DNA of 10,773 nt from Methanobacteriota archaeon (lineage in GTDB: Archaea > Thermoplasmatota > Poseidoniia > Poseidoniales > Poseidoniaceae): positions 1 through 10,773 of the forward strand of contig WTIV01000141.1 of NCBI GenBank assembly GCA_011525095.1, given 5' to 3'. Position numbers and translations under genes: made by a program. The notes under the pieces were generated by a model. It saw nothing but the letters and a program-made list of their open reading frames with translations. It was not told where the DNA came from and searched no databases. Positions 1 to 7,037 of the stretch are shown piece after piece (the stretch's first letter is position 1; every line of letters starts with the position of its first letter).

Positions 1-1237
1 ACCTTAGAGCATCGATGAACTTTGGAAGGTCTTTCATGCTCTTTGGCTCAACCGCCACAGTAACTACAGGGTCAGAGTAGTGTCTGATTGCTTCGAATGG
101 AGTGAAATCCTTGTCACGAGACAATGTTACACCAGCTGCTGCTGAGCGGATACCAGTGATTGCAGCGATGTTTCCAGCAACAACCTTTGGTACTGTAATT
201 CTGTCTCCACCAACCATCATGCTGACTTGCTGGACACGCTCTGGCTTTGCAGCACCGATTGCGTATACGGATTCACCTTGGTTGATTGCACCAGAGTACA
301 ATCTTCCTACTGCTACTTCACCAGCGTGTGGGTCCATCCAAATCTTTGTGATCATCATTGCGAGTTCTGCTTCTGGGTCACAGTTCATCATTGCCTTACC
401 GATTGGAGTTTCTAAATCTCCAGTCCAAATATTAGGAATGCGGTATGGTTGTGCTTCGACAGGTCCAGGAAGTTTTGTTACTGCCATGTCGAGAAGTACT
501 TCGTGAACTGGAGCCTTCTGAGCAAGCGTCTTTTGGTCTTCATTGTTACAGAACTCGAAAATCTCAGTCATTGAAACTCCGGACTTCTTCATGTATGGAA
601 TTGTAATTCCCCAGTTGTGGTATGCTGAACCAAATGCCACTGTTCCATCAAGAACGCTAACTTGCCATTCCTTCTTCTTCTCTTCTGGAGCGAATTGACG
701 AATCAGCTTGTTAACCTTGATGATAGTCTCTTCAAATCTCTTCAACATATCTTCAGGAGTAACCTTTAGTTCGTTGATCAGACGGTCGACCTTATTGATG
801 AAAAGAACAGGCTTAACCTTCTCCTTTAATGCTTGACGAACAACAGTCTCTGTTTGCGGCATTGGTCCTTCTACTGCACATGCTAGGATGAAACAACCGT
901 CTACCGCACGCATTGCACGAGTAACGTCACCACCAAAGTCAACGTGACCTGGAGTGTCGATTAGGTTGATTAGGTAATCAGTTCCATCTACGGCGTGAAC
1001 CATAGATGCCGATGCAGCGTTAATGGTAATTCCACGAGCGCTTTCTTGCTCATCGAAGTCCAGAACTCTGCTCTTTCCAGCAAGGTCTTCGCTCATCATT
1101 CCTGCACCTGCAATTAGGTTGTCAGAAAGTGTAGTCTTTCCGTGGTCAATGTGAGCAGCGATACACAAGTTACGAATCTGTGGTAGGATGTGCATAACTT
1201 CTGTTGCCTTCTTGATGTTGTCTTCTTTACGGCCCAT
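1..1237 (-). CDS. fusA: Translation elongation factor 2 (aEF-2), N-terminal 412 codons, truncated by window edge
   Basis: EF-2 is the cytosolic GTPase that drives ribosomal translocation. The N-terminal G domain is intact: G1 AHIDHGKT at residues 28-35, the switch I element RGIT at 68-71, G3 DTPGH at 94-98 and G4 NKVD at 148-151. The start MGRKEDNIKK resembles other archaeal EF-2 proteins, and the visible part runs through the G domain into the translational beta-barrel (domain II). About 320 residues, including the diphthamide domain, lie beyond the left edge, judging from the usual length near 730. The ATG at 1237 has an AGGTGAT Shine-Dalgarno site five bases upstream. The gene lies 95 bases after the desaturase and in the same direction as rps12 and rps7, as expected for a str-type cluster. 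Lysine codons are almost all AAG, typical of a highly expressed gene. Identity is secure; only the end is missing. Confidence 0.97.
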   Translation of the reverse strand, partial: MGRKEDNIKKATEVMHILPQIRNLCIAAHIDHGKTTLSDNLIAGAGMMSEDLAGKSRVLDFDEQESARGITINAASASMVHAVDGTDYLINLIDTPGHVDFGGDVTRAMRAVDGCFILACAVEGPMPQTETVVRQALKEKVKPVLFINKVDRLINELKVTPEDMLKRFEETIIKVNKLIRQFAPEEKKKEWQVSVLDGTVAFGSAYHNWGITIPYMKKSGVSMTEIFEFCNNEDQKTLAQKAPVHEVLLDMAVTKLPGPVEAQPYRIPNIWTGDLETPIGKAMMNCDPEAELAMMITKIWMDPHAGEVAVGRLYSGAINQGESVYAIGAAKPERVQQVSMMVGGDRITVPKVVAGNIAAITGIRSAAAGVTLSRDKDFTPFEAIRHYSDPVVTVAVEPKSMKDLPKFIDALR

Positions 1238-1332
1238 GGTAAATCACCTGACTCTCGTCTGTTCTCGCCACCTTGAAGGGGTTTATCAAATCGACTACCC
1301 AAAACTCGGTTGAATCGTGTGCTGTAGCCTGT
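1238..1332 (-). promoter_or_regulatory. Intergenic leader of EF-2 with possible weak TATA element
   Basis: This 95-base gap separates the desaturase stop from the EF-2 start. The minus strand reads TTTGATAAA at 1282-1290. Its centre is about 49 bases before the EF-2 ATG, which would put a transcription start near 1260 and leave a leader of about 22 bases that contains the Shine-Dalgarno site. The geometry fits an archaeal promoter, but the match to a TATA box is imperfect. No T-run typical of archaeal termination is seen after the desaturase stop, so read-through from upstream is equally possible. Confidence 0.3.
1243..1249 (-). promoter_or_regulatory. Shine-Dalgarno site of EF-2
   Basis: On the minus strand this reads AGGTGAT, a strong match to the complement of the archaeal 16S rRNA 3' end, with a five-base spacer to the ATG at 1237. 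It supports the chosen EF-2 start and implies a leadered transcript. Confidence 0.75.
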
Positions 1333-2481
1333 TTATGCAGCGGTCTTGGCTTGCTTGTATTCAATTTTCATATCTCTGAATAATTGACGCAAATCATCTC
1401 TAGCATTTCTGACTGAATTTTTCAAGTCGTCCACCTTTGCTTTCATTGCAGCTCTGGACTCGCTAGCCATGTTTTTAAATTCCTTTTTTGCTCTTTGGAA
1501 TTCAAACATTTTTGAACGAAGATTATCTCTGCATTTTGCCAAACGTTCCTCGAATTTGTGTATGCTTACATTCTTATTTTCGAGCCTCTGTGCCCGCTTT
1601 TTGAATTTCATATTTACCTTGGCAACCTCAATTGAATGGTTTGGTGTTGATTTCAACTGTGAATTCAATCCAAGGTAATTGAATGACTTAATCCACCATT
1701 TGCTTGGGTCTACGTGGTACCACTTGTGTCCATTTCTGTAATCCGCTTGGAAGGTGTGGTGGAAGTTGTGATAACCCTCGCCGAAGGTAAGGAATGCAAG
1801 CCAAAAAGAATCTCTGCTGGAATTCTCCTCTGAGTAAGGTTGTGTACCCCAAATGTGTGCTGCACTGTTGATTAGGAATGTTCCATGGTGAACAAAGACT
1901 ACCCTTGCCAATCCTGCCCAGACAAAGCATCCAACTGCTCCAGATAAACCACCGATAGCAAAACCAACAATCGCTGGTAAAATTAGACCCGAGAGTGCCC
2001 CGATTAGGAACACATTCCTGTGTTGCCACATGATGATTTTGCTTTGCTGAAGGTCTTTGACATTAGAGAAATCGTTAGCAAATTTTTCTTCTTCAACTAA
2101 AATCCATCCTATATGAGAATACCAGAAGCCCTTCGATGCACTGTATGGGTCTTCTTCAGAATCAGTCATTTTGTGGTGGCGTCGATGGTCTGAGCACCAT
2201 TCGATAATCGAGTTTTGAAATGAACCGGCTCCAAATATTGCGTAAAACAAAACAAGTGGCCACTTGGCAGTGTGAGATCTGTGTGAAAACAGACGGTGAT
2301 AGCCAACAGTAATCGACAGTCCACATGCAAAGTACAGGAAAAAGAACACAATCAGTTCTAGTAGGCCTGGTGGACTAAAGTAGAACCAGTGGAGAATAAT
2401 TCCAAGAGTTGCAAGCAAAGGAGTGGCGAATAAAAATATTGAATTTAGCCAATTAATTTGCACATTCTTGGTATCACTCAT
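1333..2481 (-). CDS. Membrane fatty-acid (acyl-CoA delta-9 type) desaturase with C-terminal coiled-coil extension
   Basis: This 382-residue protein belongs to the membrane di-iron desaturase family, which inserts a double bond into fatty acyl chains using O2 and an electron donor. The three histidine boxes are complete: HRLFSH at residues 62-67, HRRHH at 99-103 and HNFHH at 238-242. The extra histidine of NSAAH at 205-209 is also present. Hydrophobic stretches near 12-32, 39-60, 72-90 and 155-200 are the expected membrane segments. Residues from about 284 to 382 are an added, highly charged, probably coiled-coil tail that ordinary delta-9 desaturases lack. I chose the ATG at 2481. A longer reading from a TTG at 2523 adds 14 residues, but it overlaps the likely TATA box and has no Shine-Dalgarno site. 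The gene sits between rps7 and EF-2 and is probably transcribed on its own. Archaeal membrane lipids are isoprenoid ethers, so the substrate is uncertain; bacterial origin by transfer is likely but inferred. Confidence 0.9.
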   Translation of the reverse strand: MSDTKNVQINWLNSIFLFATPLLATLGIILHWFYFSPPGLLELIVFFFLYFACGLSITVGYHRLFSHRSHTAKWPLVLFYAIFGAGSFQNSIIEWCSDHRRHHKMTDSEEDPYSASKGFWYSHIGWILVEEEKFANDFSNVKDLQQSKIIMWQHRNVFLIGALSGLILPAIVGFAIGGLSGAVGCFVWAGLARVVFVHHGTFLINSAAHIWGTQPYSEENSSRDSFWLAFLTFGEGYHNFHHTFQADYRNGHKWYHVDPSKWWIKSFNYLGLNSQLKSTPNHSIEVAKVNMKFKKRAQRLENKNVSIHKFEERLAKCRDNLRSKMFEFQRAKKEFKNMASESRAAMKAKVDDLKNSVRNARDDLRQLFRDMKIEYKQAKTAA

Positions 2482-2510
2482 GTAACCATGGCGCCGAAAT
2501 CCGTTATTGA

Positions 2511-2519
2511 CTATATTGG
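2511..2519 (-). promoter_or_regulatory. Probable TATA-box promoter of the desaturase
   Basis: The minus strand reads CCAATATAG here. The centre of AATATAG lies about 33 bases before the ATG at 2481, which predicts transcription starting about six bases before the start codon. A very short leader agrees with the absence of a Shine-Dalgarno site before that ATG. This suggests the desaturase has its own promoter inside the translation cluster. Confidence 0.4.
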
Positions 2520-2550
2520 TCAAATGAACAGATTTGCGCCGGTTAGAGAA

Positions 2551-3177
2551 TCATCTTGCGCTAGCCGCAATGCGCTGAACTTCTTCCTTCTTTGCTACAG
2601 CAAATGAGGTTACATCTCCAACGCTTGCTTTGGTTAACTCGTTGATGATACACTGAGTCAGTGTTCTTTTGGACTTGGAAGTACCTTGTTGTGCACCTTT
2701 TGCTAGGTTGCCTAGTGCAACGTCAAGTCTTCTTGATGGTGAACTGTCGACAGCCTTTGGTTGTGATACAGCACCGAACTTGATACGAGTAATTTCTTCC
2801 ATAGGTGCAGCGTAGCAAATCGCATCGACGAATGCCTGCAGTGGATTCTCTCCACTTCTTTCTGCCATGGAGTCAAGAGCAGCCTCGAACGCTTTCAAAG
2901 CACCCATTTTCTTTCCAGTATACTTACCAGTGCGCATAAGTTTGTTTGTGAACCTTTCAACGACTGACAACTTAGCTTTACCGAACCAAGCGTTTGCGTG
3001 GCGGCCACCGGTGTGCGGTACACCAACTGTTGAGAGGTTGATGTATGGAGCTAATCCTGGGTCTCTGCAGATAACTTCTGCAGCGTCGTACTTTCCGAAT
3101 ACCAGAGTGCCGATTCCTGCGATTGGCTTTGCCTCTTCGACGGTTGTTTCTTCTTGTGTTTCGACTTCGTCACTCAT
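2551..3177 (-). CDS. rps7: Small ribosomal subunit protein uS7
   Basis: uS7 binds the 3' major domain of 16S rRNA and nucleates assembly of the 30S head near the mRNA exit. The 208-residue product has the archaeal/eukaryotic form: an acidic N-terminal extension of roughly 20 residues, then conserved stretches including VGVPHTGGRHAN, KLSVVERFTNKLMRTGKYTGKK, a PMEEITRIKFGAV segment and the C-terminal IINELTKASVGD. It ends in a basic AASAR, as S7 proteins usually do. A GTG at 3186 would add three residues, but that codon lies inside the Shine-Dalgarno site, so the ATG at 3177 is the better start. The gene follows rps12 by 15 bases and is surely co-transcribed with it. Normally EF-2 would come next; here the desaturase intervenes. 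Nothing is missing. Confidence 0.96.
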   Translation of the reverse strand: MSDEVETQEETTVEEAKPIAGIGTLVFGKYDAAEVICRDPGLAPYINLSTVGVPHTGGRHANAWFGKAKLSVVERFTNKLMRTGKYTGKKMGALKAFEAALDSMAERSGENPLQAFVDAICYAAPMEEITRIKFGAVSQPKAVDSSPSRRLDVALGNLAKGAQQGTSKSKRTLTQCIINELTKASVGDVTSFAVAKKEEVQRIAASAR

Positions 3178-3181
3178 CACA

Positions 3182-3189
3182 ATCACTCC
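3182..3189 (-). promoter_or_regulatory. Shine-Dalgarno site that fixes the uS7 start
   Basis: The minus strand reads GGAGTGAT, close to the consensus GGAGGTGAT, eight bases from GGAG to the ATG at 3177. The alternative GTG start at 3186 falls within this element and so cannot be served by it. Confidence 0.7.
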
Positions 3190-3192
3190 GTT

Positions 3193-3621
3193 TCAGCGAA
3201 CTGGCTTCTCCTTTCGGCCACGGACCATCTCATCTAGTGAAACGCCATTGACTTGGATTACCTTGTATCTAACTCCAGGGATATCTCCGTATGAACGACC
3301 CATGCGTCCACCGATACCTTCTACCATTACTTCATCGTGTTCGTCGATGAAGTTGATTGCACCGTCACCTGGAGCGAATGCTGTGAGTTTGTTACCGTTT
3401 TTGATTAGGGATATCTTCACCGCTTTGCGGATTCCGGAGTTTGGTTGCTTTGCTTCGATACCTACCTTTTCAACGACGATACCCTTTGCTTGAGTTGAAC
3501 CTGCAAGAGGATCGTGCTTTGCTCTAGACTTGAGCATACGCTTCTTGTATCTTCGGTCAGACCACCTAAACTTTTGGCGGTCTTTTGCCATCTTGGTTCC
3601 TGCGAACAATCCACGACCCAT
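3193..3621 (-). CDS. rps12: Small ribosomal subunit protein uS12
   Basis: uS12 lies at the decoding centre and helps to monitor codon-anticodon pairing and fidelity. The 142-residue protein matches archaeal/eukaryotic S12 in length. It has the MGRGLFAGTKM start with a basic region, the signature EAKQPNSGIRKAVKISLIKN at about residues 57-76, APGDGAINFIDEHDEV at about 83-98, and GDIPGVRYKVIQVNGVSLDE near the C-terminus. The universal PNS motif at the decoding loop is present. The ATG at 3621 has GGAGAG seven bases upstream. It is the first gene of the minus-strand translation cluster and faces the divergent UbiD-family gene across 141 bases. Lysines are coded mostly by AAG, in keeping with high expression. 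Confidence 0.97.
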   Translation of the reverse strand: MGRGLFAGTKMAKDRQKFRWSDRRYKKRMLKSRAKHDPLAGSTQAKGIVVEKVGIEAKQPNSGIRKAVKISLIKNGNKLTAFAPGDGAINFIDEHDEVMVEGIGGRMGRSYGDIPGVRYKVIQVNGVSLDEMVRGRKEKPVR

Positions 3622-3762
3622 GTCAAAACTCTCCAGAGAAGCAACTTGCCGACCTACCTCCCCTATTTCATGATGCCGATTGAATTAGATTGGTAGAATG
3701 ATGCACTCATCCCCGAATCTTTAGTGCCAATGTTCATGACTTAAACCCTCCAGCGTCAACCA
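3622..3762. promoter_or_regulatory. Divergent promoter region between rps12 and the UbiD-family gene
   Basis: No gene is seen in these 141 bases. It must drive at least the rps12 cluster leftwards and the UbiD/TPR pair rightwards. A TTTAA-type palindrome around 3740-3745 is AT-rich in an otherwise mixed sequence and could serve as a TATA core on either strand. On the plus strand its centre is only about 20 bases before the ATG at 3763, closer than usual. On the minus strand an AT-rich stretch around 3680-3690 would give a leader of roughly 35 bases for rps12. None of these is a clear consensus, so the exact elements are uncertain. The UbiD-family gene has no convincing Shine-Dalgarno site, suggesting a leaderless or very short-leader transcript. 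Confidence 0.4.
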
Positions 3763-5028
3763 ATGGCATTCCGAGATTTACTAGGTGCAGCCACGGTTAT
3801 TGATGAGCCAACCAGCATACTGCACGGGGTTTTTGATAAGTCTAAATCTACAGGTCACGACCTTTTGCTTTTCGAAAATTTGCAAGAGGCTCCAGGTCAC
3901 AGAATCGCTGTCAATTTGTTGACAAGGCCCAGATTGTGCGCAGCACTATCTATCGAGCCGGAGGATTTTATTGACCTACTTGGATGGGCTATGAATAATC
4001 CATCTGAGCCAAAAATTGTTGACACAGGACCGGTATTGGAGAACCCGCAAGACAGTCCAAAATTGACACAATTACCGATTCCTCATCACTGGAGAGAGGA
4101 CCGTGGTAGATACATGTCCTCGAGCGTTATCATCGCTGAATATGGAGGGATAAGGAACATGTCATTCCACAGACAATTCTTGCGTGATGACAATCACTTA
4201 GTTGCTAGGATTGTTCCTAGACATCTTTACTCAATGACTGGCGAAGCTAGAGCGGCAGGCGAAGAGGTAAATGTTGCAATCATTAACGCTCCAGATCCTG
4301 TAGTCTTGCTAGCAGCAGCAATGTCTTTTGATACAAATATCGATGAATTGACGATTGCTTCTGCACTGCATGAAAAGGTGTATGGTAAACCATTAGAATT
4401 GGTAACCCTTCCCAATGGACTTCAGGTTCCAGCAAGTGCAGAGTATGCTATGTGGGGTAGAATCACTACTCAAAATGACGATGAGGGACCTTATGTGGAT
4501 ATAACGGGGACTGTCGATGATATTCGTCAAGAACCAGTAATTGAGATAGACGGAATCACTCACCGAACCAATCCAATTTTCCACGCTTTGATACCCGCAG
4601 AAGCAGAACACAAAACACTCATGGGTCTACCTAGGGCGCCGACCATAAAGTCCGCTGTAAGCGAAGTTTGTGAGTGTCTTGATGTCCACATGACAGAAGG
4701 TGGAGGAGGTTGGCTTGCTGCTGTTGTAAAAATTAGAGTCCAAAAAGAGGGAGACGGTAAGAGGGCAATTCAAGCAGCACTGGATGGACACCGCTCAATG
4801 AAAATGGTTACAATTGTCGATGAAGACATTGACATAACCGACCCTGTAAGAGTCGAATGGGCAATGATGACTCGTTGGCAACCTGACTCAGACTCAATCA
4901 TACTTTCAAATCAAAAAGGTTCGAGTCTAGATCCATCAAGACTGAATGATGGTAATACTGCAAAGATTGGCATTGATGCAACCATACCTTGGGGTTATGA
5001 TAGGTCAGGTTTCATGTCGGTTCAGTGA
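3763..5028 (+). CDS. UbiD-family prenylated-FMN decarboxylase, probable anhydromevalonate phosphate decarboxylase
   Basis: UbiD enzymes are cytosolic prenyl-FMN- and metal-dependent (de)carboxylases. At 421 residues this protein matches the shorter archaeal group that includes anhydromevalonate phosphate decarboxylase, which makes isopentenyl phosphate in the archaeal mevalonate pathway. Motifs in order: RGRYMSSSVIIAEYGGIRN at 114-132 followed by an S-x-x-R ending at R137; N132 and R137 match the family's metal ligand and catalytic arginine by spacing, with H154 and E195 as likely further ligands. INAPDPVVLLAAAMSF lies at 175-190, VPASAEYAMWGRI at 222-234, EGPYVDITG at 241-249, VDEDIDITD at 352-360 and KIGIDATIP at 401-409. 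W231 stands where many relatives have an acidic residue. An in-frame stop at 3742 makes ATG 3763 the first start. It pairs with the TPR gene nine bases downstream. No ubiX-like flavin prenyltransferase is nearby. Family is certain; the substrate is inferred. Confidence 0.85.
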   Translation: MAFRDLLGAATVIDEPTSILHGVFDKSKSTGHDLLLFENLQEAPGHRIAVNLLTRPRLCAALSIEPEDFIDLLGWAMNNPSEPKIVDTGPVLENPQDSPKLTQLPIPHHWREDRGRYMSSSVIIAEYGGIRNMSFHRQFLRDDNHLVARIVPRHLYSMTGEARAAGEEVNVAIINAPDPVVLLAAAMSFDTNIDELTIASALHEKVYGKPLELVTLPNGLQVPASAEYAMWGRITTQNDDEGPYVDITGTVDDIRQEPVIEIDGITHRTNPIFHALIPAEAEHKTLMGLPRAPTIKSAVSEVCECLDVHMTEGGGGWLAAVVKIRVQKEGDGKRAIQAALDGHRSMKMVTIVDEDIDITDPVRVEWAMMTRWQPDSDSIILSNQKGSSLDPSRLNDGNTAKIGIDATIPWGYDRSGFMSVQ

Positions 5029-5037
5029 GATGGTTGC

Positions 5038-6009
5038 ATGGATAGCGCCTCGAAACTTCAGCACCCAAGAAGGAATTTGGGTAGCAGGCATCGAGCGCAG
5101 GCGGACCGGTTTGTAAAACTGTCAAAGAAAGACTCCGAAAGAGCCGCAGAAAACTTGGCTTGGGCAGAACAAAATGCTCAACAAGCAGTCTTGTATGATT
5201 TTACTGATGAGCGCAATTGGAGATGTCTCGCAGAGATTAAGAAAATGCGTATGGATGGTGAAGGTCTTGCCTTGGTTTTGGAGGATTTATTCATTGTACT
5301 GGGTAGAGATCCAAATCAGTTGTCACAAATTCGTGATGTCAACCATCTTGAAGTTGGATTGGAATTGCTTGAAGCAGCTTTCATTACTGATTCATTAGAA
5401 CCTGAAACTTGGTTTGAGAGTTTAGATGAAAAAGGGTTAGGAGACTTTGCTATTCGATGTAGAGGATTAGACTTTACAGACCAAAGAGCCAACATTGTCT
5501 ACGGTAGAAGGCTCGAGAGAATACGCGGTGCTGGGCATGAAGAGATGTTCATTGAGTTAGTACACCATTTGTTAGCTCACAGGCCCGCAAATCACGAGTT
5601 GTGGATGGAGTTAGGAAGATTACACGAAAGGAGAAATGAAATCGACCAGGCTTGGCTATGCTATGACCACGTGCAACAAATCAGACCGACTGAACCCGTT
5701 CGGGATTTATTCCTTGAAAGATTGAAGCGTGCAATGGATGGTAAAGAATCGGTTCCTTGGAGTGGTCCATCACTACAAACTCGTTCTGATTTCCTAGAAA
5801 GGATGCAAAACCTTTCTCAAAACGTTTCCAATGTACCACTAGAAGAATCATTAGAGGAAGATGAAGTAGTTGATACAGAACTAACTCGTTTGGAAAATTT
5901 GTTGCAAGCAGGCGAGGCCGCTGAAGCATTTTTCTTAGCGAGGTCACTCTTCACGTCTGGAGAAGAATGGGCTCAAGAATGGATGGAAAGAGCCCAATCA
6001 ATGCTCTAG
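5038..6009 (+). CDS. TPR-repeat protein of unknown function
   Basis: I do not recognise a specific family. The 323-residue protein is soluble and helical, with no signal peptide or membrane segment. One tetratricopeptide repeat is clear at about residues 184-217: W189, L192, G193, H196, A205, Y209 and P217 fall at the consensus positions. Residues 33-70 and 281-320 also look like degenerate helical hairpins, with LLQAGEAAEAFFLARSLF near 288-305 resembling a TPR. A serine- and acid-rich linker, about 255-280, separates the last hairpin. TPR proteins scaffold protein-protein contacts. The gene starts nine bases after the UbiD-family stop, preceded by a weak GAGATGG ribosome site, so the two are likely co-transcribed. 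Its TAG stop overlaps the stop of the converging gene by four bases. The basic N-terminus (residues 10-31) could bind nucleic acid, but that is only a possibility. Confidence 0.75.
   Translation: MDSASKLQHPRRNLGSRHRAQADRFVKLSKKDSERAAENLAWAEQNAQQAVLYDFTDERNWRCLAEIKKMRMDGEGLALVLEDLFIVLGRDPNQLSQIRDVNHLEVGLELLEAAFITDSLEPETWFESLDEKGLGDFAIRCRGLDFTDQRANIVYGRRLERIRGAGHEEMFIELVHHLLAHRPANHELWMELGRLHERRNEIDQAWLCYDHVQQIRPTEPVRDLFLERLKRAMDGKESVPWSGPSLQTRSDFLERMQNLSQNVSNVPLEESLEEDEVVDTELTRLENLLQAGEAAEAFFLARSLFTSGEEWAQEWMERAQSML
6006..6009. other. Convergent stop-codon overlap (CTAG)
   Basis: The palindrome CTAG holds the TAG stop of the plus-strand TPR gene (6007-6009) and the TAG stop of the minus-strand helical-repeat gene (6006-6008). 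There is no intergenic space and no T-rich terminator within about 50 bases on either side, so the two transcripts probably overlap. Confidence 0.9.
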
Positions 6010-7037
6010 ACATTCTTCAGAGTCATTATTTCCGTGACCCTGTCCGTCCAGATTTTTGCTTGTTCATCTTTGCTGATTGATGCACAAAGTGCAGCAAGTA
6101 GAGCGTCTTCAACTTCGTTTGGTGAGGAAAGTAAGTCAGAAAATAAATCGGTTTTCTCGAGCCTCTTCGCTAGCATGACAAGTGTTCGTAAATCAGGTCT
6201 TTCTTCTCCGGAATAGCCAGGAGTTGTGTTTTCTGAACACCATTCTAGAACCCCATATACATCGCTTGGATGAACTTGTAATAGCGGTGCTTCTTGGCCA
6301 GCAGACAACGGTTTTGCCTCCATGACTTGGTCAGCAAACTTTTCTGCTTCTTCACTGATAAATCCTGATGAGATTTCAACGAAAATAGCACCTGCCTCGA
6401 CAGCTAACTCTGTTTGTTTCGCAATTATTGCATGTGCGTGTGAGTTGAATGCACACCTTGCAGCATCGAACATGTGTCCGAATGCAAGGTGTATCCTTGA
6501 AGCCTGAATTCTAGATATTGCGATTGTTTCGTTTGCATGACCTGCAGTACGAGAAATTTCTCCATGGACGTGTAAAGCCATCATTGGCTCATCTATTGAA
6601 AGATGGAATGCTGCTTTATTTAGCAGAGAAATGTCGTGATCTCTACTCGCTTTCGCTACAGACTTTAGTCGCGTTTCTGCCCACGTCAAATCGTCTCTAG
6701 CATCTTCGGTGTCACCATTTTCAAAATGCACAAGCCCTCTTTCCATACGCAACCTACCTTCGAGAGCTAAGTCTCTTGTTTTTGGGTTCCTGGCGACTGC
6801 TAGGGCTTCTTCTATAGAATCCAATGTCAACTCGCCGGAGAGCCGTTTCTTTACCAAATCCAGAACTTTGCTCTCAGCAGCCGTCAACTTTTCTTCGAGA
6901 AAATCTACGATTGGGCTTTGCATGACCAATCCCAATTCGGCAACACCGAGCCAACTTTTCCAGCCCATCTTTTCAAGCATAGGTTCTAGGTCTCTCTCTC
7001 CGTTATCGAAGGCATGGATTATTTCTTCAGGATTCAT
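6006..7037 (-). CDS. Unrecognised helical-repeat (TPR-like) protein
   Basis: I cannot name this 343-residue protein. It is soluble, acidic and almost entirely helical by composition. Residues 86-125 have the TPR rhythm of small residues, a glycine turn and paired helices (A91, G94, G101, FENGDTEDARDDL). Similar hairpins follow at about 136-165, 173-203 and 207-240. The N-terminal 80 residues look like a separate helical domain with a conserved-looking KSWLGVAELGL segment. It carries no catalytic motif that I can see. The ATG at 7037 overlaps the end of the DHH gene by 11 bases and follows a GAGGGT ribosome site, so translation is coupled. It closes the exosome-type operon. It may act with the DHH enzyme or with the ribosome/exosome machinery, but nothing in the sequence decides this. 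Confidence 0.75.
   Translation of the reverse strand: MNPEEIIHAFDNGERDLEPMLEKMGWKSWLGVAELGLVMQSPIVDFLEEKLTAAESKVLDLVKKRLSGELTLDSIEEALAVARNPKTRDLALEGRLRMERGLVHFENGDTEDARDDLTWAETRLKSVAKASRDHDISLLNKAAFHLSIDEPMMALHVHGEISRTAGHANETIAISRIQASRIHLAFGHMFDAARCAFNSHAHAIIAKQTELAVEAGAIFVEISSGFISEEAEKFADQVMEAKPLSAGQEAPLLQVHPSDVYGVLEWCSENTTPGYSGEERPDLRTLVMLAKRLEKTDLFSDLLSSPNEVEDALLAALCASISKDEQAKIWTDRVTEIMTLKNV

Noticed and set aside
102..506. Plus-strand open frame of 134 codons near the left edge
   Set aside because: It is the antisense of the EF-2 coding region, which is unambiguous.
2482..2523. TTG start that would lengthen the desaturase by 14 residues
   Set aside because: It covers the probable TATA box, has no ribosome site, and the added residues are not needed by the family; ATG at 2481 is preferred.
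3178..3186. GTG start for uS7
   Set aside because: The codon is part of the Shine-Dalgarno site that serves the ATG at 3177.
2867..3493. Plus-strand open frame of 208 codons
   Set aside because: It lies wholly antisense to uS7 and uS12, two certain genes, and its translation is low-complexity with no recognisable domain.
3622..3762. Possible small RNA gene or riboswitch in the divergent gap
   Set aside because: No stable stem-loop, tRNA-like pattern or known RNA motif could be seen by eye; it reads as an ordinary promoter gap.
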